Below, in pieces: positions 4,932-9,205 of a DNA stretch of 9,205 nucleotides. Position 1 is the first letter of the stretch. Each line of letters starts with the position of its first letter. Under the pieces are notes generated by a model. That model searched no databases and was not told the DNA's origin. It saw only the letters and a list, made by a program, of their open reading frames with translations. The position numbers were made by a program, and so were the translations under genes. This DNA is from Candidatus Hydrogenedentota bacterium (lineage in GTDB: Bacteria > Hydrogenedentota > Hydrogenedentia > Hydrogenedentales > CAITNO01): assembly GCA_029554925.1 (NCBI GenBank), contig JAKPUV010001198.1, forward strand, positions 1 to 9,205, given 5' to 3'.

Positions 4932-6248
4932 ATGCCCATGGACGGTTCCGGCCGCGGCGGCCGGATGGTGGAAATCCCCCGCCCCCCGGTGATCGAACGG
5001 GCTGTGGCGGTGCGTGTCGTGCTTTCCCAGGAAACCCCGGACGAGGCCGACGAGTCCCTGCAGGAACTGCGCGAGCTTGCGCGGACCGCGGGCGCCGACA
5101 TCGTCTGCACGTTCGAGCAGCACCGCTCCAGCCCCGACCCCGCCACGTACATTGGCGGGGGGAAGCTGGAGTCCATCAAGGCGGCGATTGAGGAACTGGA
5201 CGTGGAAACGGTCCTCTTCGACGCGGATCTGGGGGCGGCGCAGGGGGTAAAGCTGGAAAAGGCGCTGGGCGTGAAGGTCGTTGACCGCACGCAGCTGATT
5301 CTCGACATCTTCGCCGCCCGGGCCCAGACGCGCGAGGGCCGCATGCAGGTCGAGCTCGCCCAGCTTCAGTACCTCCTGCCCAGGCTTGTCGGACGCGGCT
5401 CCATCATGCGGCAGCAGGGGGGCATCGGCGTGCGCGGGCCCGGCGAGCAGAAGCTGGAGGTGGACCGCCGCGTCATCCGGGGCCGCATCACCCGCCTCAA
5501 GGCCGAGTTGGAGGAGGTGCGCAAGCACCGGCGCGTCCAGCGCGACCGGCGCGTGGCGCAGGGCGTCCCCACCGTCGCCCTCGTCGGCTACACCAACGCG
5601 GGAAAATCCTCGCTGCTCAACGCGCTCACGGGCGCGGACGCTCTGGCGGAGGACAAGCTGTTCGCCACGCTGGACCCCCTGGTGCGGCGGTGCGCCCTGC
5701 CCGGCGGCGGCGAGGCGCTGTTCGCGGACACGGTGGGCTTCGTGCGGCGGCTGCCCCACACCCTGGTGGCGGCGTTCCGCGCCACGCTGGAGGCGGTCAA
5801 CGAGGCCGACCTGCTGCTGGTCGTGCTCGACGCGTCGCACCCCGCGATGGACGAGCACCTGCGAACGGTGCGCAGCGTTCTGGAGGAGATCGGGGCCGCG
5901 GCCATCCCCTTTGTCAAGGTATACAACAAGTCCGACCTGCTTGAGGAGGGGGTCCGCGAGGGTCTGGCCTCGGACCGGGCGCCCCACGCGATTGTCTCCG
6001 CCCTGAAGGGGGACGGCCTGCGTGGCCTGCTGGAACTGACCCAGGACCAGCTCCGCCGCGGGCGCACCCGGCTTCGCCTGCGTGTGCCGCAGGACCGCGC
6101 CGCGGTGCTGTCGCAGCTCCACGCGCGCGCGCGCATCCTCGACATCCGGTACGAGGGGAACGACGTGCTGGTGGACGCGGAGGTCGAGTCCGGCGCGGCG
6201 GGGCGTTTTAGTGAGTGGGCGGATCCCGGCGCGGGAAAGACCCCATGA
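4932..6248 (+). CDS. hflX: Ribosome-associated GTPase HflX
   Basis: A 438-residue cytoplasmic GTPase that binds the 50S subunit and, in characterised bacteria, splits stalled or heat-damaged 70S ribosomes. The N-terminal HflX domain shows YIGGGK (73-78), the D-x-x-L-x-x-x-Q-x-x-x-L-E-type nucleotide segment, VVDRTQLILDIFAARAQTREG and GGIGVRGPGE, followed by a basic coiled-coil linker. The G domain has G1 GYTNAGKSS (219-227), the G2 threonine in ATLD (245-248), G3 DTVGF (266-270), G4 NKSD (332-335) and G5 SAL (356-358). A short C-terminal domain follows. Length agrees with the family (about 400-440). I chose ATG 4932 because GGAG at 4922-4925 lies 6 bases upstream; a second ATG at 4938 would cost two residues. 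The longer frame from 4866 would run through the promoter. The stop overlaps the Nudix start (ATGA), so the two are translationally coupled. Confidence 0.95.
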   Translation: MPMDGSGRGGRMVEIPRPPVIERAVAVRVVLSQETPDEADESLQELRELARTAGADIVCTFEQHRSSPDPATYIGGGKLESIKAAIEELDVETVLFDADLGAAQGVKLEKALGVKVVDRTQLILDIFAARAQTREGRMQVELAQLQYLLPRLVGRGSIMRQQGGIGVRGPGEQKLEVDRRVIRGRITRLKAELEEVRKHRRVQRDRRVAQGVPTVALVGYTNAGKSSLLNALTGADALAEDKLFATLDPLVRRCALPGGGEALFADTVGFVRRLPHTLVAAFRATLEAVNEADLLLVVLDASHPAMDEHLRTVRSVLEEIGAAAIPFVKVYNKSDLLEEGVREGLASDRAPHAIVSALKGDGLRGLLELTQDQLRRGRTRLRLRVPQDRAAVLSQLHARARILDIRYEGNDVLVDAEVESGAAGRFSEWADPGAGKTP

Positions 6249-6697
6249 GCGCGGAAGGCCCCAGACTGCGCGTCGCCGCGCTGATTGTCAGGGGGGACGC
6301 CGTCCTTCTGGTGCGTCACGAGAAGAACGGCAAGACGCGGTGGCTGCTGCCCGGCGGCGGCGTGGACCGCGGCGAAACCCTGGCGGATGCCCTGCGCCGC
6401 GAACTGCGCGAGGAGGCCGGACTGGAGGTCGCGCCTGGTCCGCTGGTGTCCTTCGAGGAGGCGGTGGCCCCAGACGGAGCGCGCCATGTGGTGCAACTGG
6501 TGCTCCGTGCTGATATCCTCCACGGGGAGCCCCACGCCACGGGGGACGATCCGCGGGTGACAGGGGCGGTCTTCGTCCCCGTTGCGGAGTTGCCGGGGCT
6601 GTGCCTGCATCTGTGCACCGCAAAACGCCTTGCTGACCTGGTCCGTGCCCAGGCATCCCCGGGCATCCCCGGGGCGGGAAATCTCTGGAACCCCTGA
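6245..6697 (+). CDS. Nudix hydrolase
   Basis: A 150-residue cytoplasmic Nudix-superfamily enzyme, which hydrolyses a nucleoside diphosphate linked to another group using a divalent metal. The Nudix box is complete at 38-60: G38-x5-E44-x7-R52-E53-L-R-E56-E57-A-G59-L. R52, E53, E56 and E57 are the expected catalytic and metal-binding residues. It is preceded by the usual W33-L-L-P-G-G-G strand-loop. No substrate-specific array is clear, so the substrate (ADP-ribose, a dinucleotide, oxidised dNTP or other) cannot be named. The start is the ATG at 6245, which overlaps the hflX TGA as ATGA; a frame open from 6215 lies inside hflX and adds unconserved residues. The C-terminus ends in a Gly/Pro-rich tail encoded partly by a 10-bp tandem duplication at 6652-6671. 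The beta-helix gene follows after 20 bp. Confidence 0.9.
   Translation: MSAEGPRLRVAALIVRGDAVLLVRHEKNGKTRWLLPGGGVDRGETLADALRRELREEAGLEVAPGPLVSFEEAVAPDGARHVVQLVLRADILHGEPHATGDDPRVTGAVFVPVAELPGLCLHLCTAKRLADLVRAQASPGIPGAGNLWNP
6652..6671 (+). repeat. Two-copy 10-bp tandem repeat
   Basis: GGCATCCCCG occurs twice in direct succession near the 3' end of the Nudix gene. Because 10 is not a multiple of 3, the copies are read in different frames and give ASPGIPG. It looks like a recent slippage event in the non-conserved C-terminal tail. Confidence 0.7.
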
Positions 6698-6717
6698 ACG
6701 ATGGAAGGGAGGATGTC

Positions 6718-8031
6718 ATGAAGCGTTTTTTTGTGTGTGCGTCCGCCGTGCTTTGCCTGATTCTGGCCGCGGCGGTGGCTGCGGCCGACCCGGCGGCATG
6801 CGGCCTGACCCGCAATGAGACACGGATCGCGGATGTGGCCGCAGGCCAGCGGCCCGAGGTGGTCGCGTCTTGGTGGGGATTTGACCCCGCCGACGCGACG
6901 GCAGCCCTCCAGAGCGCCATAGACTCCGGGGCGGCAAGGGTGGTGGTCCCCTACACCGGCGCGCCGTGGGTGATCCGCCCCGTCCGTCTGCGGGGGGACT
7001 TGGAGCTAACCTTTGAGCCAGGGGTGGTGGTGCTGGCCAAGGCCGGGGAATTCAAGGGCGGGGGCGACAGCCTCTTCTCCGCGAAGGATGCGGCGAACAT
7101 CACCGTGCGCGGATACGGCGCGCGGCTGCGCATGCGCAAGGGAGACTACCAGTCCGACGCCTACGAGAGGGCCGAATGGCGCATGACCCTCTCCTTCTCC
7201 GGCTGCCGCAACGTCCGGGTGGAGGGCCTGTCGCTGGAGAGCAGCGGCGGCGACGGCATCTACATCGGCGCTACGGAGGCGCTCCCCCGTTGCGAGGACG
7301 TGGTCATCCGCGACGTGCTGTGCTGGAACCACCACCGCCAGGGCGTCAGCGTGATCAGCGCGAAGAACCTGTTGATCGAGAACTGTCGGTTCATCGGCAC
7401 CAAAGGCACGGCGCCGCAGGCGGGGATAGACCTGGAGCCCAACAGCGCGGACGAGTGTCTCGTGAACGTGACGGTGCGCAGCTGCACCATGGCGAACAAC
7501 TGGGGCGCGGGCATCCTCGTGTACCTCAAGCCGCTCCGCAAGACCTCCGAGCCCCTCTCCATCCTCTTCGAGAACTGCCACGTCCGCAGTGGGAACGACC
7601 AGGGCATCGGCGTGGGGGCGGTGGGCGACGACGGCCCCGGCGGCCTGATCGAGTTCCGCAACTGCACGGTGGAGAACACACGGAACGGGGGCGCCTACAT
7701 TTACGACAAATCAGCGGAGGCCGCGCTGGTGCGCTTCGCCAACTGCCAGTTCCGCAACACGGCGACGCGCTCCACGGAGAAGCGCCCCTGGTGGCCTCTC
7801 GTCCTCTCGCTCAACCGGGACACCATCACCAAACGCCACGGCGGCGTGGAGTTTGCGGACTGCGCGGTGTATGACGATCTGGACCGCGCGGCGCTCAAGA
7901 CCGAGGAGGACAAGGGAAGCAAGGGGGCGCTGAACGTGACGGGAACGATACGGCGGTGCGGTCCGGGCGCGGCGCGCGCCGAGTTCACCCCGGAAAGCGC
8001 GGGCTGCACGCTGGAGGTGGTCCCCTTCTAA
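6718..8031 (+). CDS. Exported right-handed parallel beta-helix protein
   Basis: A 437-residue secreted protein. The N-terminus is a classical Sec signal peptide: K2-R3, a hydrophobic stretch at 4-20, and a likely cut after A23 (VAAA before DP). C13 is not in a proper lipobox. The mature part begins with W53-G-F-D-P-A-D-A-T-A-A-L-Q-S-A-I-D-S-G, the typical opening of pectate-lyase-superfamily/GH28-like folds. It then runs as repeated beta-helix turns with a regular Asn-Cys ladder: C163, C223, C256, C287, C316, C343 and C382, most as N-C, spaced 27-39 residues apart after C223. This fold binds or cleaves polysaccharides in many families. I see no definite catalytic set, so enzyme activity is not claimed. 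GGGAGG (6707-6712) is 5 bases upstream of the ATG. It probably shares the hflX-Nudix transcript (20-bp gap). Its stop overlaps the converging engB stop by 4 bp. Confidence 0.85.
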   Translation: MKRFFVCASAVLCLILAAAVAAADPAACGLTRNETRIADVAAGQRPEVVASWWGFDPADATAALQSAIDSGAARVVVPYTGAPWVIRPVRLRGDLELTFEPGVVVLAKAGEFKGGGDSLFSAKDAANITVRGYGARLRMRKGDYQSDAYERAEWRMTLSFSGCRNVRVEGLSLESSGGDGIYIGATEALPRCEDVVIRDVLCWNHHRQGVSVISAKNLLIENCRFIGTKGTAPQAGIDLEPNSADECLVNVTVRSCTMANNWGAGILVYLKPLRKTSEPLSILFENCHVRSGNDQGIGVGAVGDDGPGGLIEFRNCTVENTRNGGAYIYDKSAEAALVRFANCQFRNTATRSTEKRPWWPLVLSLNRDTITKRHGGVEFADCAVYDDLDRAALKTEEDKGSKGALNVTGTIRRCGPGAARAEFTPESAGCTLEVVPF

Positions 8032-8639
8032 TCCTCCTCCGCCTGCACGGGCGGGGCGCCGAGCACCTCGCCGATGACGGAGAGCAGCTCGCGGCGGCCC
8101 TGCCCCGTCTCGGAGGAGAACGGGATGATCAGGGCGTCGCGGTCAAGCCCCAACTCGCGGCGGATGGCGGCCACCCCGGCGCTTTGCTGGTTCCGGGAAA
8201 CCTTGTCCGCCTTGGTGGCCACCAGCACGGTCGGGCGCTCGTAGGACTCGAGCATCTCCACCATCTCGGCGTCCTGGGCGGAGGGCTTGTGCCGGATGTC
8301 GAGCAGCAGGGCGGCCAGCCCGAGGGTCTCGCGCCCCCCCAGATAGGCGCGCATGAGGTCCACCCACTCATCGCGCATGGACTTGGGGGCCTTGGCGAAA
8401 CCATAGCCCGGCAGGTCCACGAAGTAGAAGCGGCCGTTCACGTCGAAAAAGTTGACCAGCCGGGTCTTGCCCGGGGCGCTGCTGGTCTTGGCCAGCCCCT
8501 TGCGCCGGAGCAGTGTGTTGAGCAATGACGACTTGCCCACGTTGGACCGTCCCACGAACGACACCTCGGGGCGGCCGTCGCCGGGAAAGTGCTCGGGCAG
8601 GGAGGCGCTTTTCAGGAATGCGGCGGTGGTGATCTTCAC
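8028..8639 (-). CDS. engB: Ribosome biogenesis GTPase EngB/YsxC (YihA)
   Basis: A 203-residue cytoplasmic TrmE-Era-EngA-EngB-Septin-type GTPase needed for late assembly of the 50S subunit; it is essential in several bacteria. All G motifs are present: G1 G30-R-S-N-V-G-K-S37, the G2 threonine T59 in PGKTR, G3 D75-L-P-G-Y-G80, G4 T142-K-A-D145 and G5 S175-S-E177. The DLPGYG form and the GRSNVGKSS P-loop are characteristic of EngB and separate it from Era or Der. Length is usual for the family (about 195-215). The GTG start at 8639 shares bases with the lon stop (GTGA), a classic coupling arrangement; upstream is only a modest GGAAGA site. The stop TAG overlaps the stop of the converging beta-helix gene. 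Confidence 0.96.
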   Translation of the reverse strand: MKITTAAFLKSASLPEHFPGDGRPEVSFVGRSNVGKSSLLNTLLRRKGLAKTSSAPGKTRLVNFFDVNGRFYFVDLPGYGFAKAPKSMRDEWVDLMRAYLGGRETLGLAALLLDIRHKPSAQDAEMVEMLESYERPTVLVATKADKVSRNQQSAGVAAIRRELGLDRDALIIPFSSETGQGRRELLSVIGEVLGAPPVQAEED

Positions 8640-9205
8640 GGGGTCTTCCGGGCCCTGGCCGCGCGGCTTCCCGCCTTCACGGCGGGAAACGCGGCCTTCA
8701 GCGCGTCGCTTACATTGTCCACGAGCACAAAACGGACCTCCTTGAGCACCTCCGCGGGGAGGTCGGGAAAGTCCTTCTCGTTGTCCCGGGGAAGGATGAT
8801 CGTGCGGATGCCCGCGCGGCGCGCCGCGAGCACCTTTTCCTTGATGCCGCCGACGGGCAGCACCCGTCCGCGCAGGGTGATCTCGCCGGTCATGGACAGG
8901 GCGTCCGCCGGGGCGCGGTTCACCAGGGCGGACATCATGGACACGAGGATGGCGACGCCCGCCGAGGGGCCGTCCTTCGGGATGGCCCCCTCGGGCACGT
9001 GCACGTGGAGGTCGTACTTCTTGTGGAAGTCCGTGGGAACCCCCAGCGCCTTCGTGTTGGCGCGCAGGTAGGTGTAGGCGGCGGCGGCCGACTCCTTCAT
9101 CACCTCGCCGAGCTGTCCTGTCAGCGCGAGGCCGCCCTTGCCGGACATGACGCTGGTCTCAATGCGGAGAATGTCGCCGCCCGCCTGGGTCCACGCCATG
9201 CCCAC
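8636..9205 (-). CDS. lon: Lon protease, C-terminal part (cut by window edge)
   Basis: The last 189 residues of an ATP-dependent Lon protease, which degrades misfolded and regulatory proteins in the cytoplasm. The piece is the proteolytic (P) domain. It begins with VGMAWTQAGGDIL, has the LTGQLGEVMKESA helix, the nucleophile S81 in P76-K-D-G-P-S-A-G, MTGEITLRGRVLPVGG, and the catalytic lysine K122 in G-G-I-K-E-K-V-L-A-A (positions within this fragment). The Ser-Lys dyad shows an active protease domain. The GTG at 9205-9203 is an internal codon; the ATPase and N-terminal domains lie beyond the window. The C-terminal tail after LVDNVSDALKAAF is basic. It overlaps the start of engB by GTGA, so the two are co-expressed; since the genes are adjacent on one strand this is likely an operon. 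Confidence 0.96.
   Translation of the reverse strand: MGMAWTQAGGDILRIETSVMSGKGGLALTGQLGEVMKESAAAAYTYLRANTKALGVPTDFHKKYDLHVHVPEGAIPKDGPSAGVAILVSMMSALVNRAPADALSMTGEITLRGRVLPVGGIKEKVLAARRAGIRTIILPRDNEKDFPDLPAEVLKEVRFVLVDNVSDALKAAFPAVKAGSRAARARKTP

Noticed and set aside
4926..6122. 398-codon minus-strand frame opposite hflX
   Set aside because: It is antisense to a gene with all G motifs intact; the translation is a His/Gln/Arg-rich shadow with no family pattern.
6727..6756. Lipoprotein signal with C13 as the modified cysteine in the beta-helix protein
   Set aside because: The residues before C13 (S-A-V-L) do not form a lipobox, which needs Ala or Gly just before Cys. A Sec type I cut after A23 fits better.
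1..9205. CRISPR array, tRNA, rRNA or insertion sequence
   Set aside because: I saw no spaced direct repeats, no cloverleaf-like or conserved RNA segments, and no transposase motifs or terminal inverted repeats with target duplications.

Overview
This is a GC-rich window (strong G/C preference at third codon positions) from a bacterial chromosome. It mostly carries housekeeping genes, with a small accessory-looking island between about 1.3 and 4.9 kb. The mix of an exported parallel beta-helix protein, a zinc-ribbon/MshEN-like/HDOD regulator and a Nif11-type leader-like peptide suggests a free-living, probably diderm bacterium of an environmental lineage (Planctomycetes-like or Hydrogenedentota-like would fit). 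The sequence alone does not fix the taxon.

Layout. 24-1251 (+): a HIT-family nucleotide-binding protein (HinT type) is followed 13 bp later by shikimate dehydrogenase AroE. A hairpin follows aroE. 1405-1623 (+): a small protein resembling the Cse60 family. 1624-2148: a 525-bp stretch with no convincing intact gene. It holds several GC-rich inverted repeats, two of which are mutually exclusive, a possible decayed reverse-strand coding remnant, and a sigma70-like promoter for the next gene. 2149-2925 (+): a protein that looks like a radical-SAM relative. It has lost the CxxxCxxC cluster site but keeps a C-terminal Twitch/SPASM-like cysteine pattern. Converging on it from the minus strand is a two-gene unit: 4824-3226, a regulator with a zinc ribbon, a MshEN/T2SSE_N-like domain, a Pro/Ala linker and an HDOD domain, then 26 bp later 3199-2942, an 85-residue Nif11-like leader peptide homologue with no obvious core.

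4932-6697 (+): HflX GTPase, overlapping by ATGA with a Nudix hydrolase, followed 20 bp later by an exported right-handed beta-helix protein (6718-8031). hflX and the zinc-ribbon/HDOD gene are divergent, and the gap between them has overlapping -10 elements on the two strands. 9205-8028 (-): the C-terminal part of Lon protease (it continues past the window end), whose stop overlaps the GTG start of the ribosome-biogenesis GTPase EngB/YsxC. EngB converges on the beta-helix gene with a 4-bp overlap.

The part most worth a second look is 2149-4824: a cluster-less radical-SAM-like protein with a retained auxiliary-cluster motif, next to a Nif11-like peptide co-transcribed with a signalling-type HDOD protein. 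Whether the three act together is inference; what the sequence shows is adjacency, spacing and motifs.
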